Source: RUG12395 sp034178705 (GTDB lineage Bacteria; Bacillota; Clostridia; Oscillospirales; CAG-272). From it: 13,110 bases of DNA. This document shows positions 1 through 6,825 of the stretch, one piece after another. Position 1 is the stretch's first letter; every line of letters begins with the position of its first letter. The stretch lies in assembly GCA_034178705.1 (NCBI GenBank), contig JAXFQY010000043.1, forward strand, positions 1 through 13,110. Reading direction: 5' to 3'. The notes under the pieces are model-generated. The model did not search any database and was not told where the DNA came from. It was given only the letters and a program-made list of their open reading frames with translations. Position numbers and translations under genes: made by a program.

Positions 1-528
1 AAGCGATCCCGGATATGTCTCCTGACACATCATGCAGCGGGGTTCTGTCATTGGGTATCCGCTCGTCGGGAAGATGCCGAATTCCGATGAGGTCTTAAAT
101 CCGACTTTGTTATAGAATTTATAATTGCCCTCGACGGTGATCCCTTTGTATCCCGCTTCTTTTACTTTTTCGATTCCCATTTTCAGCATGGTGCTTCCGA
201 CGCCCTGCCGAAAATAATCCGCATGAACCGAAACAGGTGCCAGCATGACGATTCCGGAATCCGTTCCGTCTCCATGTCCTCCTTTTTCGGTAACAGACAG
301 AGGAAAATGAGAAAACAGGAAATGACCGACAATCTTTCCGTCAAGCTCGGCAACGAAGGACAACTCCGGAATATAATTCTTTGAGTCCCTGATCTCCTCG
401 ATCAATGCAATGATATCGGTTCCGTCCGAATAGTCCGTCCCTTCGCAAAAAGACCGCAAAATCAAAGACACAATGCTCTTATAGTCCTTATGCTCCTCCG
501 GACGAATGGTGATCTTATCGCTTATCAT
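1..528 (-). CDS. GNAT-family N-acetyltransferase, YhbS-like (3' end missing)
   Basis: Acetyl-CoA dependent acyltransferase of the GNAT superfamily; the substrate cannot be told from the sequence. The 176 codons visible begin MISDKITIRPEEHKDYKSI, a typical GNAT beta1/alpha1 opening. They contain a core strand around VMLAPVSVHADY followed by the acetyl-CoA pyrophosphate loop RQGVGS (about residues 105-110), then the alpha3 helix and the GFYNKVGF-type motif (here KFYNKVGF). This layout matches the YhbS subgroup. The reading frame is still open at base 1, so the C-terminus lies outside the window. The ATG at 528 starts 19 bases after the stop of the UvrA-like gene; an earlier ATG at 551 runs into a stop after eight codons. 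The ribosome binding site is weak (purine-rich AGAAAGAGA), so expression probably depends on translation of the gene upstream. It is the last visible gene of the accessory cluster. Family call is firm, function unknown. Confidence 0.85.
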   Translation of the reverse strand, partial: MISDKITIRPEEHKDYKSIVSLILRSFCEGTDYSDGTDIIALIEEIRDSKNYIPELSFVAELDGKIVGHFLFSHFPLSVTEKGGHGDGTDSGIVMLAPVSVHADYFRQGVGSTMLKMGIEKVKEAGYKGITVEGNYKFYNKVGFKTSSEFGIFPTSGYPMTEPRCMMCQETYPGSL

Positions 529-547
529 ACCTGTATCTCTTTCTTCT

Positions 548-2785
548 TCATTTTCTCAAATACTTTGCCGTTATGGTCGTTCCGTTTTCGTACATTTCCT
601 TCGGCGTCCCCGTGAATACGACCTCGCCGCCCTTTGTTCCCCCGTCGGGACCGACGTCAATAAGGTAATCGGCGAGCTTCATCACATCGGTGTTATGCTC
701 GATCACAATCACCGTATTTCCGCGTTCAACAAAGGATTCAAGAATCCCAACGACCTTTTCAATATCCGCAGCATGAAGACCCGTTGTCGGCTCATCCAGA
801 ATATAGATATTTCCTTTTTTCCGAATATGCTGTGTCAGCTTCACCCTCTGCCGTTCTCCGCCCGAAAAGGTGGACAACGGCTGACCGAGCGAGATATACG
901 ACAGTCCGACCTCCGTTAACGCGTCCAGCATAGAGGAGATCTTCTTATTGTCCGCAAAGAACGGCACGGCTTCCTCAACGCTCATGGAAAGAACGTCGAC
1001 AATGGTTTTCCCTTTGAACAGATACCGAAGCGCCTCGTCGCTGTATCTTGTGCCATTACAGTGCTCACAAACGGTTGTCACCGGTTCCATGAAAACAAGC
1101 TCGGTCGTGATGGCTCCGCGGCCTTTGCAATAGGGACAGGCACCTTTTCCGTTAAAGGTGAAAAGACCTGCATCCACATGATTTTCGGCTGCAAAGACTT
1201 TTCTGATCTCGTCGAAAAATCCGAGGAATGTGCACACCGTGGAACGCCCCGTCGCGGTGACGGCGCTCTGGTCGATGAGAACGACCTGATCTGCATACCG
1301 CTTTGCAAAAACGTCGCGGATCAGTGAAGACTTTCCGCTTCCGGCAACACCGGTAACGACCGTCATGATCCCAAGCGGAATATCCACATTGATGTTTTTT
1401 AGGTTGTGAATATTTGCGTTTCGGATCGGCAGGAATCCTTTCGGTTTGCGCGGATTGTCCTTGATCCTGATTTCCGAGGACAGAGCGTTCCCGGTCTTGG
1501 TTCCGCTGATCAGCAGATCCTCATAGCTTCCCTGAAACAGCACCTGACCGCCGTTCTTGCCCGCGAGCGGTCCGATGTCGATCACTTCGTCCGCAATGCT
1601 GATGATGTCCCTGTCATGCTCCACCACAAGCACGGTGTTCCCTTTGTCCCGAAGGTTTTTCAGAAGTCGGGACATTCGGTGCACGTCTCTCGGGTGCATT
1701 CCGGTGCTGGGCTCGTCAAAAATATAGATCATTCCGCAAAGCGAGCTTCCCATATATCTGACAAGTTTCAGCCTTTGTCCCTCTCCTCCCGAAAGCGTTG
1801 CGCTTTCCCGGTTCATAAAGAGATACGGCAAACCGATGTCGATCATACGGTCAAGAGCCGCCTTTAACTGTTCGAGAATGCCTGCGGCTCTTTGGTCGTG
1901 AATGTTGTCCAGCTCCTTCCGAAGCACCGAGAACTCCATCTCGCACATTTCGTTGATGTTGTATCCGTTGATCCTGCATGAAAGTGCAGTATCGTTCAGT
2001 CGCTTGCCCTTACAGTCGGGGCATTCGCGCTCGTATACAAATTGCGCAATCTTCTTTAAAGTGTTATCGGTCTGTTCCTCGGTGCCTTTCATCAGGACAA
2101 GCCGTTTGAACTGGTTGTAAACGCCTTCCAGCTTTTTGTCAAGGCGCTCGCCGCCCTTCGTTCGGCTTCCGTAAAGCAAAATATTCTGTTCTTCCTCAGT
2201 CAGATTCTTCCACGGGACATCGGTACGGAAATATTCCGGACGGCGATAGACCTTCCAGTAATAATTCCCGGTTCTGAAAGCGGGAAGATTAAAGATCCCT
2301 TCGTCATAGGTTTTGTCGGCATTGATCAGGTGACGCATGTCTAGATCCATAATCTTACCGATGCCGGCACAGGTCGGACACATCCCGCCCGGGTTGTTGA
2401 ACGAGAAATACGAGGCGGGGCCGATATTCGGCTCTCCGATCCGGGAGAACAGCAGGCGCAAAAGCGAATACATATCGCTGATGGTGCCCACGGTTGAGCG
2501 TGCGTTTCCGCCAAGGCGCGACTGATCAATGATCACGGACGGATTCAGATTGTCGATCAGCTCCACATTCGGTTTTTCATATTTCGGCAGGCGTCCCCTT
2601 ACCCAGGCAGTGTAAGTCTCGTTCATCTGCCGCTGACTTTCCGCCGCAACGGTGTCAAAGACGATACTTGATTTCCCCGAGCCGGAAACGCCCGTGAATA
2701 CCACGATCTTGTTCTTCGGAATGTCCAGCGATATGTTTTTCAGATTGTTTTGCCGCAGTCCTCGTATTTTTATGGGTTCGATCAT
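548..2785 (-). CDS. Short UvrA-like ABC ATPase lacking the UvrB-binding domain
   Basis: Soluble twin-ATPase protein of the UvrA family, 745 residues against about 940 for repair UvrA. Walker A motifs lie at residues 32-39 and 479-486, ABC signatures LSGGEGQR at 331 and FSGGERQR at 640, and Walker B segments IYIFDEP at 353 and IYILDEP at 660. Zinc-ligand pairs are C136/C139, C255/C258, and C550-X2-C553-X19-C573-X2-C576; the last is the DNA-contacting zinc module of UvrA. After RSTVGT (96-101) and the LLFSRIG segment the chain passes almost directly to C136, where repair UvrA carries its UvrB-interaction domain. That domain is absent. The ATG at 2785 is chosen because GGGAGG stands about 10 bases upstream and the conserved sequence begins there; the open frame up to 2896 only runs back into rsgA. 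The stop of rsgA is 22 bases upstream. Related short UvrA-like proteins include antibiotic self-resistance factors (DrrC type). A role in protecting DNA from a bound drug is plausible but inferred. Hand-counted lines look G+C-richer than the his genes. Confidence 0.9.
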   Translation of the reverse strand: MIEPIKIRGLRQNNLKNISLDIPKNKIVVFTGVSGSGKSSIVFDTVAAESQRQMNETYTAWVRGRLPKYEKPNVELIDNLNPSVIIDQSRLGGNARSTVGTISDMYSLLRLLFSRIGEPNIGPASYFSFNNPGGMCPTCAGIGKIMDLDMRHLINADKTYDEGIFNLPAFRTGNYYWKVYRRPEYFRTDVPWKNLTEEEQNILLYGSRTKGGERLDKKLEGVYNQFKRLVLMKGTEEQTDNTLKKIAQFVYERECPDCKGKRLNDTALSCRINGYNINEMCEMEFSVLRKELDNIHDQRAAGILEQLKAALDRMIDIGLPYLFMNRESATLSGGEGQRLKLVRYMGSSLCGMIYIFDEPSTGMHPRDVHRMSRLLKNLRDKGNTVLVVEHDRDIISIADEVIDIGPLAGKNGGQVLFQGSYEDLLISGTKTGNALSSEIRIKDNPRKPKGFLPIRNANIHNLKNINVDIPLGIMTVVTGVAGSGKSSLIRDVFAKRYADQVVLIDQSAVTATGRSTVCTFLGFFDEIRKVFAAENHVDAGLFTFNGKGACPYCKGRGAITTELVFMEPVTTVCEHCNGTRYSDEALRYLFKGKTIVDVLSMSVEEAVPFFADNKKISSMLDALTEVGLSYISLGQPLSTFSGGERQRVKLTQHIRKKGNIYILDEPTTGLHAADIEKVVGILESFVERGNTVIVIEHNTDVMKLADYLIDVGPDGGTKGGEVVFTGTPKEMYENGTTITAKYLRK

Positions 2786-2807
2786 GTTGTATGCCTCCCG
2801 CCCGTAT

Positions 2808-3794
2808 TTATTTCTTTTTGTTTGATTTGTTGATCTTGGCGATCTCCTTAAACTTTGCACGCTTGGCTTCCAGATACCGACTGCTATCTGCCGCAAATTC
2901 GTTTTCGGTTTTCAGCTTCCGGTAGGATTCCCATCTGGCACCGTCCAGCGTTCCGTCTGCCAAAGCCGCCCTGACAGCACAGCCCGGCTCTGTGGTATGA
3001 CTGCAATCGGAGAACCTGCAGGCATGGGACAATGCCTCAATATCCCGAAACGCCGTATCAATTCCGCCGTCGTTGTCCCACATACCCAGTTCACGCATAC
3101 CCGGGGTGTCGATAACGAACGCCCCGTTTTCAAGGGCAATCAGTTCCCGGTGCGTCGTGGTATGCCTGCCTTTATCGTCATTTCCCACTTCCCGGGTGGC
3201 GATGAGATCAATCCCCGTAAGCTTATTGATCAGTGTGGATTTTCCAACGCCGGAGGAACCGAGAAATGCCACCGTCTTTCCGGGCAGGATATATTTCAGC
3301 ACCGCATCATATTCCCCGACAAGAGATGAGACGGCAAGGACATCCACGCCGGGTGCGGCACTTTGCGCTTCCGCTATTTTACCTGCTACATCGCCGCACA
3401 GATCCGCCTTTGTGAGGATCACCACCGGTGTGGCACCGCTGTCATAGGTAAGTGAAAGATAGCGTTCCAGCCGTCTGATATTAAAATTGTTGTTCAGAGA
3501 CATACAGATGAACACCGTGTCGATATTTGCGGCGACCACCTGCTCCTGTTTTCCGGAGCCGGCCGCCTTTCTGATAAAACAGCTTTTTCTCGGGAACAGG
3601 CTTCGGATCACCGCATTGCTGTCATCCTCCGGCCATTCGGCAATGACATAATCACCCACCGCCGGATAGTCGGAGACTGTTGCCGCTTCGTATCGGTATT
3701 TGCCGGATACGGATGCAGGCTTCACGTCCGTTCCGTTGCTGATCCTGTATATCCCCTTCTCCTGTGCAATCACTCTGGCGCGCAGTTCGTTCAT
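2808..3794 (-). CDS. rsgA: Ribosome small subunit-dependent GTPase A (RsgA/YloQ family)
   Basis: Circularly permuted GTPase that acts on the 30S subunit late in its maturation. The 328-residue length is usual for the family. An N-terminal OB-fold region (about 1-75, containing PAVGDYV) is followed by the permuted GTPase domain, with the motifs in the order G4 LTKAD (127-131), G1 GSSGVGKST (179-187), G2-region threonines near 212 (HTTTH) and G3 DTPGM (229-233). The C-terminal zinc knuckle is C259, C264, H266 and C272. The C-terminus is rich in lysine, which suits rRNA binding. The ATG at 3794 has AAAGGA about 8 bases upstream. The gene sits 40 bases after the MFS gene and 22 bases before the UvrA-like gene, with no promoter seen in either gap. 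Housekeeping rsgA of Bacillota usually lies beside prkC/prpC and rpe. This location inside a regulator-exporter cluster suggests an accessory second copy, which cannot be confirmed from the window. Confidence 0.92.
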   Translation of the reverse strand: MNELRARVIAQEKGIYRISNGTDVKPASVSGKYRYEAATVSDYPAVGDYVIAEWPEDDSNAVIRSLFPRKSCFIRKAAGSGKQEQVVAANIDTVFICMSLNNNFNIRRLERYLSLTYDSGATPVVILTKADLCGDVAGKIAEAQSAAPGVDVLAVSSLVGEYDAVLKYILPGKTVAFLGSSGVGKSTLINKLTGIDLIATREVGNDDKGRHTTTHRELIALENGAFVIDTPGMRELGMWDNDGGIDTAFRDIEALSHACRFSDCSHTTEPGCAVRAALADGTLDGARWESYRKLKTENEFAADSSRYLEAKRAKFKEIAKINKSNKKK

Positions 3795-3834
3795 TTTTCA
3801 GTCCTTTCCCTCTCGGATTGATTTGCTTCGAGAA

Positions 3835-5031
3835 TCAATTTGAATCAAACAATACTTTCTTTTTCATGAGCAAGAACGTTGCAAGCAATATAAGGACAAC
3901 ACCTGACCCTATCATGATCCAAGGAAGCGGAATAACGTCAGCCAGGGGGCCGAAGATAGCCATTCCGATGGGAAGGAAGCCCGAATACATCGTTCCGAGC
4001 AGTCCGAACATACGCCCCTGCATACTTTTCTCTGCATTCTCCTGAATCATGGTGGTGACGGCAGTCTGTATCATGGTCAAGGGAATCCCGTACACAAACA
4101 TCAAAACGATATACAGTATGAAGTGTCCCGAAACTGCCATAACTACTCCGATAAAACCGAATACGGCAAGCCCTGATACAAGCGTTATTCTGCGCTTTTT
4201 GAAACCGCCCCACGTACTCATGAGAATACCACCCGTCATCATGCCGAGAAAGCCGACCACCTCCACGGCAGTCAGATACCAATAGGTTTCTCCGAAAGTA
4301 CGGCTGACAAAAAGCTGAGCGAGAAATCCCGCAGGTACGCTGAAAAAGATGAACAGACCGTATGTGAGAAGGAGCGTGCTCAAAAGTTTATCGGATCGGA
4401 CATAACGGGTTCCTACCTTCATATCCGCAAATATAGAAGTCTTTTCCGAGGGGAATTGCCGCGGAACAGAGACAAATGAAAGAATACCGACGCCGATACC
4501 TGCAGTCACCACATCAATGAGTAATACCGAGCGGAGTGTGCTGAAGCTGAGCAATACTCCTGCGGCGGCAGGTGCGGCAAATTGCACAACCGATTGCATG
4601 GTGGCATTGATGCCGTTATATCGCATCAAATCCCCCTGCGGCACAAGCTGCGGCAGAAGCGCATTTACCGCAGGTGTTTGAATGCCTGCACCAACCGAGC
4701 GAAGTGCCGACATCGTGAGGAGCAACAGCAACATCAAAGGGGTCTCTCCGAGATACGGTAGGCACAGCCACATCGCAAGTGTTACGACAGCGATCCCGGC
4801 ATCCGCACCGATGATGAGTGCCTTTTTGTTGTATCGGTCAGCCCACACACCGCCAAGAAAGGAGATCAAAAATTGAGGCAGATAAGATGCGACTGTAAAT
4901 GCAGCGATCCATGCGCCTTCTCCTGTGTTCAATGTCACGTACCAGACGATTGCCATTTGCACAAGCGTCGAGCCAAACAGAGTGACTGCTTGGCTCGCCA
5001 AAAAGATCATTGTTTTTCTCTTTGGGCTCAT
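3835..5031 (-). CDS. Major facilitator superfamily exporter, macrolide-efflux (Mef-like) type
   Basis: Integral membrane proton-coupled exporter of 398 residues, a normal size for a 12-helix MFS protein. The N-terminus (QAVTLFGSTLVQMAIVWYVT) resembles the first helix of Mef-type drug exporters. The loop between helices 2 and 3 carries the MFS signature GGVWADRYNKKA at residues 60-71. Many further hydrophobic stretches follow, for example LMLLLLLTMSALRSVGAG near residue 100, and the chain ends in a short basic tail (MKKKVLFDSN). The ATG at 5031 overlaps the stop of the araC-type gene by 4 bases (ATGA), so the two are probably translationally coupled. Antimicrobial or toxic-metabolite export is the likely role given the two upstream regulators, but the substrate cannot be deduced. 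No frameshift or missing segment was seen. Confidence 0.9.
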   Translation of the reverse strand: MSPKRKTMIFLASQAVTLFGSTLVQMAIVWYVTLNTGEGAWIAAFTVASYLPQFLISFLGGVWADRYNKKALIIGADAGIAVVTLAMWLCLPYLGETPLMLLLLLTMSALRSVGAGIQTPAVNALLPQLVPQGDLMRYNGINATMQSVVQFAAPAAAGVLLSFSTLRSVLLIDVVTAGIGVGILSFVSVPRQFPSEKTSIFADMKVGTRYVRSDKLLSTLLLTYGLFIFFSVPAGFLAQLFVSRTFGETYWYLTAVEVVGFLGMMTGGILMSTWGGFKKRRITLVSGLAVFGFIGVVMAVSGHFILYIVLMFVYGIPLTMIQTAVTTMIQENAEKSMQGRMFGLLGTMYSGFLPIGMAIFGPLADVIPLPWIMIGSGVVLILLATFLLMKKKVLFDSN

Positions 5032-5909
5032 GCTTTTGCCTTCACTGCTTTCAGCTCAATGTAACCTCTTTCCCCTCTCGGTTCGAGTTGAATACGGGGA
5101 TTTTCGTTGTCCCACTCATAGCCGATAACAGACGGCTCATATTTGTCCATTGCCTGCTGTACTGCGGTAATCGCTTCACAGTAGTCTTCTTCGGCAAACG
5201 GTTCGCCTTGAAACATCAGATATTCGCACACAGGCAGAGTGATCATGTCAAAGCCTTCGGGGATCGCACCTGAATAGTCGGCATCGACCTCAACGCCCTG
5301 CACGTACTTGGATGTATTCGGTGTCATATACTTTTCGGGCAGCCACAGGCAGACAGGCTCACCGCAGAGCGAGTCCATGCTGAGCAGAGTTCCCCAAATG
5401 TCACAGCCGACCTCATTGCAGTAGTCCCAATACCCCTCGGCTTTTACGCCCCGTTTGATGATGACCTTTCGTTCGGGCTTGCGGATGACCTGAATAAATA
5501 CATTTCTTGTGTTTTCCATCGAAATATTCTCCTTCATCAATTCTCTGAATTTCACACCGTAAGGGATAAACAGCGAGACCGGAACGGGACGGAGCTTATA
5601 CTCTCTCGGCGTCATGCCAAACTCACGCACAAATGCACGGGTAAATCCGTCTACACTTTCAAACCCGAGTTCCATTGCAAGTTCGGTAATACGGCACTTC
5701 TCGCTTTTCAGGCGTTTTGCCGCTTCTGTCAGGCGCAGTTTGCGGATGTATTCTGCGGGAGATACGCCTGTCAGTTCCCGAAACAGCCGATGGGCATACC
5801 ACGGCGAAAAGTTTGCCGCCCTTGCCAGATCGGCAAGCGTAATTTCTTTTGCGATATGCTCTGAAATGTAATTCTGCATTTGCTGTACTGCCTTTGTCTG
5901 CTCGTTCAC
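5028..5909 (-). CDS. AraC-family regulator with C-terminal GyrI-like effector-binding domain
   Basis: DNA-binding activator type protein with its domains in the order of Rob and similar multidrug-response regulators. Two helix-turn-helix units occupy residues 8-108 (ITLADLARAANFSPWYAHRLFRE, then ITELAMELGFESVDGFTRAFVREFGMTPREY, the latter the AraC consensus). A GyrI-like/effector-binding domain spans about 137-288 (IQVIRKPERKVI at its start, YIELKAV at its end); such domains bind drugs or other small hydrophobic ligands. The start is put at GTG 5909, giving 293 residues, because GGGAGG stands 8 bases upstream; the open frame extends to a TTG at 5948, but that stretch carries the Shine-Dalgarno sequence. 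The gene follows tetR by 105 bases and its stop overlaps the exporter start, so control of the exporter is the natural inference. It could also act on its own promoter. Confidence 0.88.
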   Translation of the reverse strand: MNEQTKAVQQMQNYISEHIAKEITLADLARAANFSPWYAHRLFRELTGVSPAEYIRKLRLTEAAKRLKSEKCRITELAMELGFESVDGFTRAFVREFGMTPREYKLRPVPVSLFIPYGVKFRELMKENISMENTRNVFIQVIRKPERKVIIKRGVKAEGYWDYCNEVGCDIWGTLLSMDSLCGEPVCLWLPEKYMTPNTSKYVQGVEVDADYSGAIPEGFDMITLPVCEYLMFQGEPFAEEDYCEAITAVQQAMDKYEPSVIGYEWDNENPRIQLEPRGERGYIELKAVKAKA

Positions 5910-5983
5910 GCATTTTCCCTCCCTTCGGTATTGTTCGCATTCTATCAAATCGGAGAAAATATTACTCGACGGTTTTTGCGGAG

Positions 5984-5992
5984 ATTATAACA
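5984..5992 (-). promoter_or_regulatory. Possible extended -10 promoter for the araC-type gene
   Basis: In the 105-base gap between tetR and the araC-type gene the minus strand reads TGTTATAAT: a perfect -10 box (5984-5989) preceded by TG one base away (5991-5992), the extended -10 form. No good -35 hexamer is found 17 bases upstream, which extended promoters tolerate. The -10 box lies 75 bases from the GTG start. It may give the downstream five genes their own transcript in addition to read-through from the tetR promoter. Based only on sequence match. Confidence 0.5.
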
Positions 5993-6014
5993 CCTGTATC
6001 ATTTTCCCTTTCCT

Positions 6015-6614
6015 TTATTGCACCACACGGACGAACCGGTCAATGTGTTCATTCAGCATCTGATACACCGTTTCCCTGTTCTCTGCCCCGTCGTAGACGC
6101 TGTAAAGCAGATGCATCGGGCCGTAAAAATCCAGGGCAAGCTGCATGGCGGCTTCGTCAGAATCGGTCATCTTTCTGAAAATCGCCGCCATATATTTCGC
6201 AGGGCCGGTGGCAAGATAGTTCTGATACAACCGCGCCATCTCCTCGTCACGGTACTGCTCCATTGTCAGCATTTTCCGAAACTGCGAGGGAAACTTCTCT
6301 TCTGTCCAATGACGGAACATTGCCATACTGTATGCACGGATTTTTTCGATCGGGATGTTCACATAAGCTTCCGAGAAACCGTCCGGCTCGGTTTGAGGCA
6401 TTTCATATTTTTCGGCACACGCATAGTCCATTTCGTTCATAAGCTCCACAATGCGTTCCAGTATCTCGTGCTTGCCTGCATAGTGCTTATACAAAGCCGG
6501 TTTTGTGATGCCGAGTTGCTTTGCAATGTCACTCATGGAAGTGCCGACATAGCCATTCTGAGAAAATAACGCCAACGCAACTTCCGGAATTCTTTTTTTC
6601 GTCTCTCCGCTCAT
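6015..6614 (-). CDS. TetR/AcrR-family transcriptional regulator
   Basis: One-component repressor type protein of 199 residues, typical for TetR proteins. The N-terminal helix-turn-helix is clear: ALALFSQNGYVGTSMSDIAKQLGITKPALYKHYAGKHEIL lies at about residues 13-52, split by the usual G-Y-xx-T-S turn, with the recognition helix near 37-45. The remaining 140 residues form the variable ligand-binding and dimer domain, whose ligand cannot be predicted. Two ATG codons stand together at 6617 and 6614. The second is preferred because AGGAGG then lies 6 bases upstream; a start at the first would leave only 3. The frame extends to a TTG at 6683, but those bases are the -35 box of the promoter, so that start is excluded. 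First gene of the left-hand cluster. The palindromes over its promoter suggest autoregulation, and probably control of the genes downstream. Confidence 0.9.
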   Translation of the reverse strand: MSGETKKRIPEVALALFSQNGYVGTSMSDIAKQLGITKPALYKHYAGKHEILERIVELMNEMDYACAEKYEMPQTEPDGFSEAYVNIPIEKIRAYSMAMFRHWTEEKFPSQFRKMLTMEQYRDEEMARLYQNYLATGPAKYMAAIFRKMTDSDEAAMQLALDFYGPMHLLYSVYDGAENRETVYQMLNEHIDRFVRVVQ

Positions 6615-6620
6615 CATTCT

Positions 6621-6626
6621 CCTCCT
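6621..6626 (-). promoter_or_regulatory. Ribosome binding site that decides the tetR start
   Basis: AGGAGG on the minus strand, inside a GAGGAGGAG run. It is 6 bases from the ATG at 6614 and 3 bases from the ATG at 6617, favouring the former. Confidence 0.75.
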
Positions 6627-6633
6627 CAGCACA

Positions 6634-6651
6634 GGTGACCGTTCGGTAACC
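6634..6651. promoter_or_regulatory. Operator-like palindrome at the transcription start of tetR
   Basis: The minus strand reads GGTTACCGAACGGTCACC, an 18-base palindrome with 14 of 18 positions symmetric (GGT.ACCG..CGGT.ACC). It lies directly downstream of the -10 box and spans the expected transcription start, where a bound TetR dimer would block initiation. Size and form resemble known TetR operators. Binding by this particular TetR is inferred. Confidence 0.6.
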
Positions 6652-6654
6652 ATC

Positions 6655-6683
6655 ATTATAGTTATTGATCGATCACCTGTCAA
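6655..6683 (-). promoter_or_regulatory. Consensus sigma-A promoter of the tetR-led cluster
   Basis: Minus strand shows TTGACA (6678-6683), a 17-base spacer (6661-6677) and TATAAT (6655-6660): a perfect match to the primary sigma factor consensus with ideal spacing. Transcription would start near 6648, about 34 bases before the tetR ATG. So strong a promoter in front of a repressor gene fits negative autoregulation. Confidence 0.88.
6666..6675. promoter_or_regulatory. Palindrome TGATCGATCA in the promoter spacer
   Basis: A perfect 10-base palindrome between the -35 and -10 boxes, centred 28 bases from the palindrome at the transcription start. It may be a second operator half of the same control region. 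In addition, ACAGGTGATC on the minus strand (6671-6680) is the inverted partner, 9 of 10 bases, of GGTCACCTGT (6631-6640), so the two arms bracket the promoter at about 40 bases centre to centre. Confidence 0.4.
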
Positions 6684-6690
6684 GGGGGGT

Positions 6691-6705
6691 GGGATAATCT
6701 ATCCC
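6691..6705. repeat. GGGATA-ATC-TATCCC dyad upstream of the tetR promoter
   Basis: A perfect 6-base inverted repeat with a 3-base centre, 8 bases upstream of the -35 box. It has no T-run, so it is not an obvious terminator. It could be an activator or repressor site. No assignment is made. Confidence 0.35.
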
Positions 6706-6731
6706 GTTATCTGCACTCGACTTTCTATTTT

Positions 6732-6768
6732 CAAAGAAAAACGGTCTCCGCTTCTAAAGGAGACCGTT
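6732..6768 (-). terminator. Intrinsic terminator of the his operon
   Basis: A perfect 10-base-pair stem (AACGGTCTCC at 6740-6749 with GGAGACCGTT at 6759-6768) with a 9-base loop. On the minus strand the stem is followed by TTTCTTTG, which together with the last stem bases gives TTTTTCTTT. It lies 57 bases beyond the hisJ stop and separates the his operon from the tetR-led cluster. Confidence 0.88.
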
Positions 6769-6825
6769 ATGTTTAGTGCGATAAAAATCTTTGCACGGCA
6801 CAATCTTTTCTCTTATAACAGCATA

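Noticed and set aside
530..538. ACCTGTATC before the GNAT gene, repeated near 5993-6001
   Set aside because: A 9-base match within 13 kb is expected by chance and there is no promoter element beside it at 530.
1406..1867. 153-codon plus-strand open frame opposite the UvrA-like gene
   Set aside because: It is antisense to conserved ABC ATPase motifs; no family features or ribosome binding site were seen.
3817..3839. Inverted repeat ATTGATT/AATCAAT around the exporter stop as a terminator
   Set aside because: The 7-base stem is AT-rich and no T-run follows on the minus strand; rsgA starts 40 bases downstream, which argues for read-through.
5910..5948. TTG-initiated extension of the araC-type gene
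   Set aside because: It would place the strong GGGAGG Shine-Dalgarno inside the coding sequence; the GTG at 5909 is better placed.
6018..6569. 183-codon plus-strand open frame opposite tetR
   Set aside because: It lies wholly antisense to a well-supported TetR gene, has no recognisable domain, and its composition follows from the opposite strand.
6615..6683. TTG-initiated N-terminal extension of TetR
   Set aside because: The added codons consist of the promoter, operators and ribosome binding site of the gene itself.
6769..6825. Small plus-strand frame starting at 6769 over the his operon end
   Set aside because: Its ATG abuts the terminator stem, it has no plausible ribosome binding site, and it soon runs antisense to hisJ.
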